Translations under genes and position numbers: made by a program
The notes under the pieces: model-generated
Seen by the model: only the letters and a program-made list of their open reading frames with translations
Told to the model about the DNA's origin: nothing
Databases searched by the model: none
In this document: positions 20,900 through 31,136 of the stretch, piece by piece
Numbering within the stretch: position 1 is the stretch's first letter
Layout of the letters: every line of letters starts with the position of its first letter
DNA from: Aplectana chamaeleonis
Taxonomy: Eukaryota > Nematoda > Chromadorea > Rhabditida > Cosmocercidae
Direction: 5' to 3'
Length of the DNA stretch: 64,000 bases
Assembly: GCA_029168955.1 (NCBI GenBank)
Contig: JAPDOI010001721.1
Location: 85,374-149,373, forward strand

Positions 20900-21950
20900 A
20901 TCGATGGCTATGCAATGAACTTATCATATCGAAATCTCCTTATCATTGTTATATTTTGCCATGACCGATGACGGGGTTCAGTGGCTTTCTGATGACGAGA
21001 CGATAGTAGGATAGTACCGTTTATTGCAGTAGTCGTAACAGCAAATGATAATGGGCGACGCCCAACCCCGTTGCAGAAGCAGGAAGCGGGCGAAGAGGAT
21101 GGGGTCATCATCGCAAGCGATGATATTCCGGCGCCTCAGGGCACAACAAATTGGGGTTTCTAATACACACAAATATTTACAGCATACATATAAGATCAAT
21201 TCGTCACGTCTGTATAAGTTCCGGCATCTCCATACATCAGAAACAGTGCGAGCCATTCAATCATTTCCAATTCCATCGTTGAGAGACCACTTGCCCATAC
21301 CACACGAAGTAATCCATCCATACGATTTGGTCCATCGTTGTCAGCCATGAGATATAATACCGCCAGATAGTCGAGGCAGTCAATGGATCGGGATGGGACG
21401 CATATAATAGAAGCGTCGATTAGTTGAGCTAGATTGGTGGCAGGCAGCTGGGTGGCAGACGGAATTTGGTAGGTAGAAAGGCGGACGATGTAGAGGGGAG
21501 GGGGACGATGGGAACAGCATCACAGACGAGGGGTGGCAGCCAGTCGAGGTAGTAGTCGAAGAATAGCAGTGAATAGGCAGCATCAGTAGCGAGGCCGCTT
21601 CTGTGGTGGGTGATGAGGATTCCTACGGGTGCAGAGGAGAGAATTGTGATCAAGACCACAGTTCCCGCATTTCACTTCGCAGTTGTCCTCATGCCCTGCC
21701 TTCAAGCACTGAAGGCACAGTCCAAGTCGCGACGCCTGCGCTGTCCTTTCGACGGAGTCAGCGAATCGTAGGCAGCGCGTCGTGAAGTGGTTATCACGAT
21801 TTTCCTGCTTTCTGATGACGAGACGATAGTAGGATAGTACCGTTTATTGCGGTAGTCGTAACAGCGAATGATAATGGGCGACGCCCAACCCCGTTGCAGA
21901 AGCAGGAGACGGGGCGAAGAGGATGGGGTCATCATCGCAAGCGATGATAA
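20900..21950 (-). mobile_element. BEL/Pao LTR retrotransposon remnant between ~140-bp direct repeats
   Basis: Direct repeats at about 20987-21126 and 21811-21949 share GACGATAGTAGGATAGTACC and GGGCGACGCCCAACCCCG and are near identical, so they may be LTRs or LTR fragments. Between them, on the minus strand at about 21640-21810, a frame reads HFTTRC, then LGLCLQCLKAGHEDNC and CGNCGLDHNSLLC. This pair of knuckles (C..C....H...C then C..C...H....C) is typical of Pao-type gag. Gag sits unusually close to one repeat, so there must be an internal deletion. No pol is present. Confidence 0.6.
21640..21810 (-). pseudogene. Gag zinc-knuckle fragment, BEL/Pao type
   Basis: In the frame read down from about 21806, the sequence RDNHFTTRCLRFADSVERTA is followed by LGLCLQCLKAGHEDNC and CGNCGLDHNSLLC. 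The H-T-C region before two CCHC-like knuckles is the pattern in nematode Pao gags. The frame is broken outside this stretch. Confidence 0.55.
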
Positions 21951-21954
21951 CCGA

Positions 21955-22740
21955 CCCTACCGCTCCGCTGCTCTCTCTCTGCCCGGACTCATTTGAGCGA
22001 GATCGGCTATACTTTCGCCTTTATTAACGACCATCGAGGAATTTGTGTGAAGGAGAGAGCGGGCAACATCCGAGATGATTACGCCCTGGATGATGTCTCA
22101 CGCTAAGCCCATTACTTTTCCTGGGGATTTGACCAATCAGTTTATCGATGTGGTGGTCCAAGTACTGAACAAACGTAGTAAATTGATCTCTGGATAGTCA
22201 AGCAACACGCGGTCATTAACAGCTTATCCAGTCCACCCCCCCCCCTCCTTTGGCTCACTCGAAATGTACTCTTAGAATCTTCTAAATTGTGACCTCGATG
22301 TCGTCGCACCGCTCCCCATTTCTATTACACCCTACCTTTTATCAATTAGGTGTCATGAATTTTGTTTGCGAGAGCCGGATGGGGAATGGGGGGCTATATA
22401 TCGTCAATCACTGCATGGAGGGGGGAGCTGCGACAATGCTTTGATAACTTCATCATAAGAGTCCAGCGGTTGTTTTTGAGAAAACACAATGGTAGAAATG
22501 GTGAAACAACCGCTCCGCTCCGAAGATAGCGAGATAATAGCTGCAGCGCGGCTTCCCAGAGGTAGGATACAAACCATAGCATTTCTGGAGGAATGGATGA
22601 CTCAGTGTCACATTGCTGCTTGCTCATATTTAAAAATGTTTCCAGTCTCGAATCCGAGGCGGGGCGTTCGTGAGCGACGAAGTTTCTGCTGTATCGTGTA
22701 TTATCGCAACTTTCTTTGTCGAATTTTGAGGTTGGATAAA
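21955..22740. other. Intronic DNA without a recognised gene
   Basis: There are open frames below 90 codons on both strands, with no motif I recognise. A C-rich run lies at about 22235-22250. I see nothing else. Confidence 0.4.
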
Positions 22741-23186
22741 GATTAGTTCACAAACGGTATTTATTGAGAAGTTTCGAGGTTAACCTCGTTTTCAGGTCAA
22801 ACTGGAATTATCACTAAGATACACGCAATCCCATGCAGCAGCTAGCGTCATCAACCTTATTTTGCGAAGGTGGTACTACACCCCTATCAGACTTACCGGC
22901 AGCCTATCAGCAAGGTCTCTATCGATATGTCAATATGATAGGGTTTCAGTTTGGAGTGTGCGGTGACGAGATGGCTGGTTAGAAATTGAAAAAAAATTAG
23001 AAATGAACCGGCACGATGATGTCGCAACGAGATCAGTACACGCACAAGCACACTAATACACGCACAGATGCACACACCGGCATGCAAAGAAATTGTCCTA
23101 CGCCTGTTTCAGGGAACCTACTGCGTCGTGGCGGTAGACTCACTAAACAATCACCGGAGCAAATACATCCTAAAACATAGACAATA

Positions 23187-24099
23187 TTGGGTTGGGGAAT
23201 AAGTTCGTTCAATTTTTTCAAAGAGCTTTATCTAAATGACCTGTTAGATGTTTAGCAAAGTGTTTGTATTTATTAGAAAGTGCTCTTTCTGCTCTACAGA
23301 ACAGTGTTATTTGTTGTTTCATATAGTTTTATTTGTCAGGCTTGGAAATGGAATCCCTAGGAGGTCAAAATCAGCCTTTTCGACGTCTACATTTCTTCGC
23401 TTTTCATCGCGTTCCAAAAGACCTGGGGTTCGCGAAGTTTGTGAACAAAAAAAAACAAAAATGGTTTCTGACGTTCGAAAACGGTGGCTCTGACCTCGAA
23501 GACGCACTTCGCAGCGAACGACCTGCAGAATTCGATGAGGAGCTTCTCAAGGCGCTTTTGAAGGAAGATGGTCGCCCAAAAAGTCGTGAATTGACCGAAA
23601 AAGTGAACTGCGACCATAAGACGATCCTCAGTCATCTTCACTCAATGAGATTTGCCGAAAAACTCGGAGCCTGGGTGCCTCACGAGCCTAACGGGATCAA
23701 CAAAGGAAATCGTCAAGTCGCTGCTCAGCAGCTCGCGCGCCGTCGAGCAACACACGGTCATTAACAGCGCTTTTTGTACCGGCTCGTCACGGGTGATGAA
23801 AAATGGTGTCTGTACGCCAATATCAAGCAAAGAAAGGAACGGGTTTGCCTCAGGTCATTCAGACCGCGATGAAAAGCGAAGAACAGTAGGTCTCGAAAGT
23901 GCTAATTTTTGCCTCCTGGGTATTTCATTTTCAAGCCTGAGAAATGGGAAAAAATGAAATTATACGAAAAAACATAACCTAGTTTTGTAGAGCAGAAAAA
24001 GCACTTTCTAACTAATGCAAGCACTTTGCTAAACAAGGAACAAATCATTCAGATAAAGCTCTTTGAAAAAAAAACGAACGAACTTATTCATCAACCCAA
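23187..24099 (+). mobile_element. Mariner element, internally deleted, with long inverted ends
   Basis: TA flanks both ends (23185-23186 and 24100-24101), the mariner target. Ends read TTGGGTTGGGGAATAAGTTC and, inverted, TTGGGTTGATGAATAAGTTC. The inverted similarity continues for about 230 bp on each side (left about 23187-23412; right about 23855-24099), far more than the ~30 bp usual for mariners. Only 913 bp long against ~1.3 kb for full elements. Confidence 0.88.
23390..23860 (+). pseudogene. Mariner transposase N-terminal fragment
   Basis: Residues in the 23333-23764 frame hold the mariner HTH region: LEDALRSERPAEFDEELLKA, LLKEDGRPKSRELTEKVNCD and ILSHLHSMRFAEKLGAWVPH. After a frame change, the region near 23790-23845 gives TGDEKW and KQRKE, which holds the first catalytic Asp. 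The other catalytic acidic residues are absent because the second half is missing and an inverted copy of the left end takes its place. Confidence 0.8.
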
Positions 24100-25003
24100 T
24101 ACAATTCAGAATTCTCTGATCGTGCGCGCATCTGACCTAAGAAGTCGATAAATAATACATCTCTCTTAGTGAAGAGTCTCGCTACGCTACTGTGGAGCTG
24201 TGCTCTACGCAAGCGAGCGCGAGCGATGTTGTTGAAAGGTAAAAACAACGTACAGTGTAACAAACGTAACAGAGAGTGCCTATATTCGAGACTTCTCTGA
24301 TAGAAAAGTCGTCGATTTAGACAGAAATCGTTGTCGATTGCCGAACAGACAGACTGACTGGCAGACAGGAAGGATTACATATGAAACAATTTGGTGCGCA
24401 TAGACTCCGCCCGACGGGGAGAACAATGCCAGTGACAGAACAAGATCTAGATTTATTACGTCTACATACTACCACTGAGCGACCGAAAACGACAATAACA
24501 ACGCTTTGAAGCCTCCCAGTTGCGCCTTCGGGACGTCGAACATCCTGCTCATCATGTCCTTTTGCTCCAATAGATGCGTGAACTTGTTTCCTGTGGCTGG
24601 TGAAGTATGAATGGTTGGTAGTAATGGTAAGGGGTTGGGAGCGTAAACATGACAATGGAATCCTGGATATAACGCGATATTGATTGTGCATCTCAAGCAT
24701 TGTATTTATGTGATAATGCCAATTCGGACTGAAGACGAGGCTAACCTCGAAACATTGGCAATAAATACCGTTTGTGAACGAGTCTTCATTGAACCTCGAA
24801 AACCGACGCAGCGTCATGAAGCTATCTTAGCAACTTTCTTCTTTCAAAATGTTCTCTATTAATATTTTGAACCAACATTTTATCTGATCCGAGAGCAACA
24901 TGTAAGGAACTGTTACATTTTTCTATTCAATGCCCCTTTAAGACGATAATGAGTGTCTTGCAGATGCATATACAGCCGTAGTACGAATTTCCCGTAATTT
25001 CAG

Positions 25004-25128
25004 CTCGCCGGGTTTGGAAGGACTACTTCCCAGCTGTGGATGCAATAGTATTTCTGGTGGATTGCGCTGACCTTGAGCGTATTCCAGAGAGCAGGACGGA
25101 GCTCGAATCGCTCATAAGGGACGAGCAG
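25004..25128 (+). CDS. sar-1: Sar1 GTPase, third readable exon
   Basis: The acceptor is TAATTTCAG and the donor GTGTGA. The exon reads [20 protein letters not shown], then [20 protein letters not shown] and EQ, completed in the next exon in phase 0. It covers the segment between switch 2 and the guanine-specificity motif and is nearly identical in pattern to nematode SAR-1. Confidence 0.95.
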
Positions 25129-25199
25129 GTGTGATCGTTTTCAAAGTCACATTCATTCTTATTGCTTTATTTTCCAATAAAGGAACATGCGTATGTGAG

Positions 25200-25370
25200 G
25201 AAGGTAAGGTGTCATTCATAGTCCTCACCGCAAGCGCGGGAAGGGCGGTGGACTATGAAAGTTCTTAACGCGCGGTAAGAACTTTTATAGTCCATCAGCA
25301 CCGCCATAGCGGCGCGCCCAAAGTTGGACACCCGTCAGCTCGTCACCCCCAGATGCACTTTCCACGCCCA
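25200..25370. other. Hairpin in Sar1 intron
   Basis: GTTCTTAACGCGCGGTAAGA with complementary TGGACTATGAAAG / CTTTTATAGTCCA arms at about 25230-25300 forms a short imperfect hairpin. The sequence to the right runs into the truncated MITE that ends at 25679. Confidence 0.5.
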
Positions 25371-25679
25371 CCGACGTGAACAAATGAAAGCTCGAGATCG
25401 TGAGATGAGCGATGATTTCCAGTCATTAGCCCCGTTCTTCCCTTCATTCTCAAGTTCTCTCTTTACTCAGGTCAGCTTGCATACATCGGCTGCAAAAGAC
25501 GGAAGTTACAAGCCTCGGACAACTCGTCCACCATGTTTCCTTAGCTCAATTTTTGAGGGACCATAACTCCGTTCCTAGAAGGTCTTGTACGATTCCAAAA
25601 ACATCATTCGAATCAGCATGGAACCCTCTTCAAGATAGGCGGAAAAGCAGAAAAACGATTCTTATCGTGAACACTGCCT
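25355..25679. mobile_element. TTAA-flanked MITE, family B, 5'-truncated copy (B3)
   Basis: The right end is CGTGAACACTGCCT followed by TTAA at 25680-25683. The interior matches B1 from the phrase CCACCGACGTGAACAAA to the end. The left ~170 bp present in B1 are missing and unrelated sequence replaces them. Lies 3' of Sar1 exon three in the 1.4-kb intron. Confidence 0.75.
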
Positions 25680-25877
25680 TTAAAGGTTTAGCAGGAAGTA
25701 CGGCCATTTGACTCCTGCAGTGACTTGAGATTGAAGTGGGACAGCCTGCTCTTAAAAATTGGAAAATGTCCGGGGTGAACGATTCCTCAATGTAATTTTT
25801 TTTCGAATTTGGATGACCCTGGACGCAAGCGAATGCAGCACTTTGGATCTCGTGGTCGGAGTTAGCTGCTTACTTTC

Positions 25878-26046
25878 TACAGTATATAAACAGTCGTCAC
25901 GGATTGCACTGATACTTTGCGTTCCTTAATGTGCTTTGGCTCAAACTCGGTGCGCATTTGTTGAAACATACGTGTACTCAAATCATGTCAACGCGCAATA
26001 AGAAAAGCAAAGTATCAATGCGATCCGTGCCTACTGTGTATATTGT
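25878..26046. repeat. Imperfect palindrome (~170 bp)
   Basis: Left arm CAGTATATAAACAGTCGTCA then GGATTGCACTGATACTTTGC; right arm the complement, GCAAAGTATCAATGCGATCC, ending TACTGTGTATATTG. Loop about 90 bp. A MITE is likely. Confidence 0.65.
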
Positions 26047-26552
26047 ATGTATGTTAAGCTAGATATTTTCAAGTTAAGGAGGGCACCCTGCAAATGAAGC
26101 AATAGTTCCCAAATGAAATGTTACGCTTCAAGTTCGGTTAGAGATGTTCCTTTAGGTGAAGGTGTACAAGACGAAACGGGGCAAGTCCAGAAGGAGCATT
26201 TACATCTATTTATGGCGTCCTATAGCAACCAAACACGAATGTAAGCTAAAGTGCGGGTGACAACACAACAATCAACGTGCGATTTAGAAACCGTGTAGTT
26301 TTTCAGTCAAGCGCACTGTTAAGTTGCTTCGGATCGTTAATTGTCTAAATAGTTTTTTTTATCGAGTAGGATAACTTTTATCCGCTGTCCCCGAAAGGGA
26401 GGATATTCTCAAATACTATGTCTCATTCAAGCCTGCGCCTTATAGAACACAGATCGGGTAGGGTTAGATTAAGCATCTTTGCTGTTCGCGGTGTTGCCAA
26501 GACCCGGAGAGTATCAGTACCGCTCATTTAAATCAATTTGGTTCTATTCCAG

Positions 26553-26664
26553 GTGGCAGGAGCCCCTGTTCTGATTCTTGGGAACAAAATCGATAAATCG
26601 ACAGCTCTCAGCGAAGAACAATTGAAATGGCACCTCGGAGTTCAACATATGTGTACTGGAAAGG
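26553..26664 (+). CDS. sar-1: Sar1 GTPase, fourth readable exon (NKID)
   Basis: Acceptor TATTCCAG, donor GTAAGA. Reads VAGAPVLILGNKIDKSTALS then EEQLKWHLGVQHMCTGKG. NKID is the guanine-specificity (G4) motif; the final base starts a Gly codon completed at 32094. Phase is 0 at entry and 1 at exit, consistent with both neighbours. Confidence 0.95.
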
Positions 26665-26799
26665 GTAAGAGCTCTATTCGTTTCTGAATAAGAATGCGGT
26701 CAGTTGAATTCTCTTTCGCCGCCCCTGCAAAGCCTTTGCAGCCCGTTCCCAGATGGAGCTCGTTTCGGAAAGATCCCATGAGTTTGTCAAGCAACGCTG

Positions 26800-27577
26800 T
26801 CTGAAGGTGCCGTCTCTCACCCATGAGCACGGCCGATGCGTTCACTTTGGCGCACGTAGAGAAGATAATAAGGGATATGCGGAACTCCAAAGCTGTCGGT
26901 CCCAACGGCATTTGCCCTGCCGTTCTTAAGAAGCTCCCGACTGGCAGCCTTCCGCTCGTCGTTGATATGATTAACACTTCGTTCAGCTCCTGCACTATTC
27001 CGCAAAACTGGAAGACACCCGATGTCGTCCCGTTGCTCAAGTCTGGCAAACCTCAGTCGTCGGTGAAGGGATATCGTCCTATTAGTCTCATGTCACCGTT
27101 CGCAAGATAGCCGAAAAGCTCATTGTCAAGGATCTAGCAGAGCACAACGAAAAGCTATTGTTTCAACATGGGTTCAGGAGGCTACATTCCACAACTAATA
27201 CTTTGCTAGAAATTACCAGCTATGCTATCGACGGATTCAACTCTAACAAGCCGTTGAGAACTGTAGCTGTTGCGTTGGATCTCGCCAAGGTATTTGATAC
27301 GGTTAACCTTGGAGTCCTGTTAAGAAATTTATTGGAGTCTTCAATACCATCGTGGCAGAAGCGTTGGATATCGGCCTTTATTAAAGGCCGGCGAGCAAGA
27401 GTCATGTTCCAGAACCATGTTTCCAACAGTATTCCTATAGCAGCTGGAGTCCCTCAGGGCGGTGTTCTATCGCCAGCCCTCTTCAGTCTGTACCTTGAAG
27501 ATATGCCTGAGCCTCCACAGGATATCAAGGTCGTTGCGTATACTGATGACATAACAATCATGTGTCGAGATCGGGAC
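26800..27577 (+). mobile_element. PHD-family LINE fragment, RT part only (copy f)
   Basis: Plus-strand RT from MSTADAFTLAHVEKIIRDMR through NSKAVGPNGICPAVLKKLP, KGYRPISLMSPFAR, a frameshift near 27105, then HGFRRLHSTTNTLLEI, LDLAKVFDTVN, AGVPQGGVLSPALF, and YTDDITIMCRDRD at the end, where the active-site YADD has become YTDD. At 27578 it joins directly to the 5' start of the next LINE. It sits about 135 bp inside the intron after Sar1 exon four. Confidence 0.85.
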
Positions 27578-28603
27578 GCTGCCGAGATGTCGTACGTTCG
27601 TGCCGTGGCAGTGTGGAGGAAAGAAGATCGCCTCCGTGCAAACCGACGTCATCCCCTCCACGAAGAGGGTTTTTGTCATGGGAGAGGTGCTGGCCGGCCG
27701 CGCCTCTCCGGATTCTCCTGCTAAGGGCCGGCGTGGAAAGGAATCCTGGACTCGCTAAGAAGAAGAAGTACCCATGTGCCACATGCGACAGAGACGTCAC
27801 TTGGAATGGGACCAGCGTCCAATGCTTTGGATGCCAAAGGTGGATGCTTTTCTCTTGTTCGGGTGTCAGTTCTGTGAAGCATCATAACTCTTCTTTTCGC
27901 TGTGTTATATGCTCTTCACCTACCAACTCTGATTCCTCTTCCTCATATCGCCCCCTTTCCATTGTGCATATCAATCTCAACGGCCTTCGTGCCAAGCTTT
28001 CTCAGCTCTCTCTCTCTCTTTGCACGTACTTACCGTCCAGACGTGATCATGGTTCAAGAAACCAAGCTCTCTCCATCCCCTACCTGTCCTCATCCTATTA
28101 TCCCGGGCTATACTGCCTTCCATGCTCCAAGGTCAGCTCTTGGCGGAGGAGTTTCAACCTTTGTTTTATCTTCTCTCCCCTCCCACCTCATACCCAACAC
28201 CCCCACGGATGTTACTCTCGAGTACCTACCAATCCATCTCCCTTTCAAAACACCTCTCTTCAACATATATATTCCACACACTACCTCATGCCCCTTATCT
28301 TACGATCCCATTCCACTACTTGAGCAGCTTAACTACTGCTCCCTCTCATCTATGGTTGTTTTCGCGAGCAATTTCAACGCTCACATCTTTTGCTCGTCTC
28401 TTGGCTCTGATGCTAGAGGAAATGACGTCGAAGATTGGGCAGAGGAATGCGACCTGGTCATCTTAAGACCTCTGCATAGTGCGGCGGCAAAAGTCGCGCC
28501 GCAACGCCAGGGAATGAAAGGCAGGCACGGAGCTGCGGTGCCGCCCCCTCCCCTTCATCGTGGCGACGCGAATTTGGCCGCTCAAGTATGCAGAGGCCTT
28601 TAA
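27562..28603 (+). pseudogene. LINE PHD finger and endonuclease (copy g)
   Basis: Frame 27562-28323 starts within the 5' leader and reads the finger: CATCDRDVTW, SVQCFGCQRWMLFSCSGVSS, HHNSSFRCVICSS. A frame change in a CTCTCT run near 28010 moves the endonuclease into the frame of 27902-28603: DVIMVQETKLSP, HPIIPGYTAFHAP, GGGVSTFVLSS, MVVFASNFNAHIFC. The Asp-Phe-Asn motif is altered to SNFNAH. The frame is then cut by the MITE at 28467. Confidence 0.75.
28467..28599. mobile_element. TTAA-flanked MITE, family C (133 bp), inside LINE copy g
   Basis: Left end GACCTCTGCATAGT, right end TATGCAGAGGCCT, inverted. TTAA at 28463-28466 and 28600-28603. Removing the element and one TTAA leaves GTC ATC TTA AAC GAT GAT, which reads V I L N D D in the LINE frame and matches the LINE at 7870-7900. 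This demonstrates insertion with TTAA duplication. High GC, no coding. Confidence 0.9.
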
Positions 28604-28926
28604 ACGATGATCAGCCCACTCGTCTCCCTACCAACGGCCGACCCTCCAGCCCAGACATATCTCTAGTCTCGTCCAACCTCTCTAACTCTTGCTCATGATC
28701 CACCTCAACAACTCTGTCTAGTGACCGTGTCCCTGTCTTCATCCATATCGATCTCTCCAATTCTCTCGCTCTTTATTCTGGTGTTCGTCAACATTTTTAT
28801 CTTAATTTAGGACGAACAGACTGGCGCCTGTTCAGTGAGGTTGCGCTTCACCTTGCGGCCGATTACCCTTGGAATGGCGACGTTCACCAGAAAGAGTGCC
28901 ATTTATCTGACGCGATCCGCAGAGCC

Positions 28927-30418
28927 ATGAAAGCGGCTATTCCTGTCGGCCGCGTTAAGGCGTTCTATCCAAATGTCACAAGGGAGATCCTCGATAAGAT
29001 CAGGACAAGAGATGCCAGGAGAGCGGTCAACCATCTAGACCCCGTCGATCCTGAACTTGACGATGAGATCAGAAAGGATTTAGACAGGCACAAGAAAGAA
29101 GAGTGGGAAAAGTTCACTGGACAGTTGGATTTCAAGACGGACAGTGCAGCTACCTGGAAGGTTTTACGGAAGCTCTTGGGTAAGAGCTCGCCTGCCACCG
29201 TCTCCACAATAGAATTCAACAACGGTGTATTCAAATCAGGAAAAGAAGCCGCTTATGCGCTCGGTAGAAGTTTTTTCATCACCAGTGCAAAGCGTGGTCC
29301 TGCAGAATGGAGTGACTGTACGAGAGCTGTGCCGCCTCCCGCTAATGGGCACGGCCGAAGCGTTCACTACGACGCAAGTTGAGAAGGTTATAAAGAATAT
29401 GCGGAACTCCAAAGCGGTTGGTCTTGACGGAATATGCCCTGCTGTCTTGAAGAAGTTACCAACTGAAATCCTTCCGCTTCTCACTGACTTGATAAACACC
29501 TCGTTCAGTTCGTGCACTATCCCGCAGAATTGGAAAACAGCTAACGTCGTGCCGCTGCCCAAGCCTGGCAAGCCCCAAGCTTCAGTCAAGGGATATCGCC
29601 TCATTAGTTTGCTGTCCTCTTTTGCTAAAGTAGCCGAAAAACTGATCATAAAGGACCTTACAGAGCATAGCGACAACCAGGTGTTTCAGCACGGATTCAG
29701 AAAGCTGCATTCCACCACGACAGCTCTGCTGGAAATTACAAGCTTTGCCATCCATGGGTTCAATGCCGAGAAGCCACAGAGAACTGTGGCTGTTGCCTTA
29801 GATCTCACCAAGGCATTTGACACAGTAAACCATGGAGTTCTGTCAAGCAACTTACTGGAATCATCCATACCGCCGTGGCAGAAACGCTGGATATCGGCAT
29901 TCATCAAGGGCAGACGAGCCAGAGTTATGTTCCAGAACCATGTCTCCAATAGTATTCCTATAGCAGCTGGAGTTCCGAAGGCCGGGGTCGTATCGCCAGC
30001 CCTCTTCAGTCTGTACCTCGAAGATATGCCTGAGCCGCCACAGGATATCAAGGTTGTCACGTATGCAGATGACATTACTATCATGTGTCGAGATCGAAAC
30101 ATACAGGTGGCCGCCAATAAGATCAATGAGTACCTGATTGCACTGAAGATCTTTTTCGAAGAAAAGATGCTAAAGAACTCTGCATCCAAGTCGTCAGTAT
30201 CCGTTCTCACAACGGGTCCTTCCGAGCACAGCGCTCATCCGGACGTAAAGTGGGATGGAGACCGTCTACCTGCTGCGCGATTTCCAAAACTGCCCGGTCT
30301 TGTGCTCGTGTGCGGCCGAGCAGATGCAGGCGGTCGTCAAAGCCAAGCTCAATGTACTCAGGGCCCTGGGCGGTACCTCATGGGGAAGCAGCAAGGAAAC
30401 TATCTTCACTACGTATAA
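28927..30418 (+). pseudogene. LINE reverse transcriptase (copy g)
   Basis: Frames 28927-29382 and 29225-30418. Read together they give RVKAFYPNVTREILDKIRTR, FKSGKEAAYALGRSFF, then VRELCRLPLMGTAEAFTTTQ, NSKAVGLDGICPAVLKKLP, KGYRLISLLSSFAKVAEKL, HGFRKLHSTTTALLEITSF, LDLTKAFDTVN, IPPWQKRWISAFIKGRRA, TYADDITIMCRDR, KSSVSVLTTGPSEHSAHPDV. A long part (397 residues) is one open frame with a conserved YADD, so decay is moderate. Confidence 0.82.
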
Positions 30419-30479
30419 GGCGATCCTCCAGCCTGCACTGGAGTACGCCGCACCGGTTTGGCAGAATATAGTCTGAGAT

Positions 30480-31120
30480 TCCTCTTGGACGAAGATGCAA
30501 CGAGTACAGAATGCCGCTCTTCGCATCGCCACCGGTTGTGCCAGGAGTTCCCCAGTCGAGCACTTGCATGCCGAAACACGTTTACTACCAGTGAAGGAGC
30601 ACTGTCAGCTGCAAGCTCAACAATTCCGTATCAACATTATAAAACAAACAAACCATCCGTCATGTAGGGTACTTAATCCCGTTAGAGAGAGAGCTTAAAG
30701 ACAGCCATTTGCCGATGCTCCAAGCAAAGTCAACTTGCAGAGATGGCACGACTCACAGCAAGAACGACTCCGTCTTCTGCGGGAGGAGCACACCAAGTTC
30801 GTACGGTGTCATCTTGAGAAGGCGGCGGTGAATCCTATACTAGAAGTACCGCCCCAGTCTGCAAATCCGAGACTCAACTCGGAAGAAGGGCTAGATGCAC
30901 ACTCGCATCGCTGCGCTGCGGTCACTCGACAATGCTCATGTCCTACGTCACCAAGATTGACAGCAGCAAATCTGAGGTTTGTCCAGACTGCGGTACTATC
31001 GGCTATGATACAGTACATCTATTTAACTGTCTGGTGAGACCTAGCACGCTGACCACAATGGATCTATGGACGAATCCACTACTGGTCGCCCAGTTTCTTC
31101 ACCTATGACATAACCCTCGA
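30480..31120 (+). pseudogene. LINE RT C-terminal domain (copy g)
   Basis: Continues with frames 30495-30698 and 30735-31037 plus a last open part to ~31110: MQRVQNAALRIATGCARSS, PVKEHCQLQAQQFRINII, MQRWHDSQQERLRLLREEHT and TTMDLWTNPL near the end. Stop codons at about 30476 and 30696 and several frame changes interrupt it. The LINE 3' end follows at 31136. Confidence 0.75.
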
Positions 31121-31136
31121 CGTGGCTGCAATGAAG

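Larger units (their letters stand above)
22746..24780. mobile_element. Foldback element with ~70-bp inverted ends, host of the mariner
   Basis: Left end TTCACAAACGGTATTTATTG followed by TTTCGAGGTTAACCTCG and TGGAATTATCAC. The right end, at about 24712-24780, is the inverse: GTGATAATGCC, CGAGGCTAACCTCGAAAC and CAATAAATACCGTTTGTGAA. No duplication was resolved outside. The mariner at 23187-24099 sits inside. Confidence 0.7.
27578..31136 (+). mobile_element. PHD-family LINE, near full-length but inactivated (copy g)
   Basis: Starts GCTGCCGAGATG like the other two 5' ends. In order: PHD-like finger (CATCDRDVTWNGTSVQCFGC and FRCVICS near 27775-27920), endonuclease (INLNGLRAKL, QETKLSP, VVFASNFNAH, DDQPTRLP), RT (NSKAVGLDGICP, KGYRLISLL, HGFRKLHSTT, LDLTKAFDTVN, YADDITIMCRDR near 30064-30098), C-terminal region and 3' end GTGGCTGCAATGAAGAAG at about 31119-31136. 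There are frameshifts near 27990, 29200, 30230 and 30430, stop codons, and a MITE inserted at 28467. The motif GVPKAGVVSPA (PQGG changed) suggests decay. Confidence 0.88.

Noticed and set aside
25324..25566. 80-codon frame also found at 47089-47331
   Set aside because: Shared only because both lie in family B MITEs; copies differ by frameshifts.
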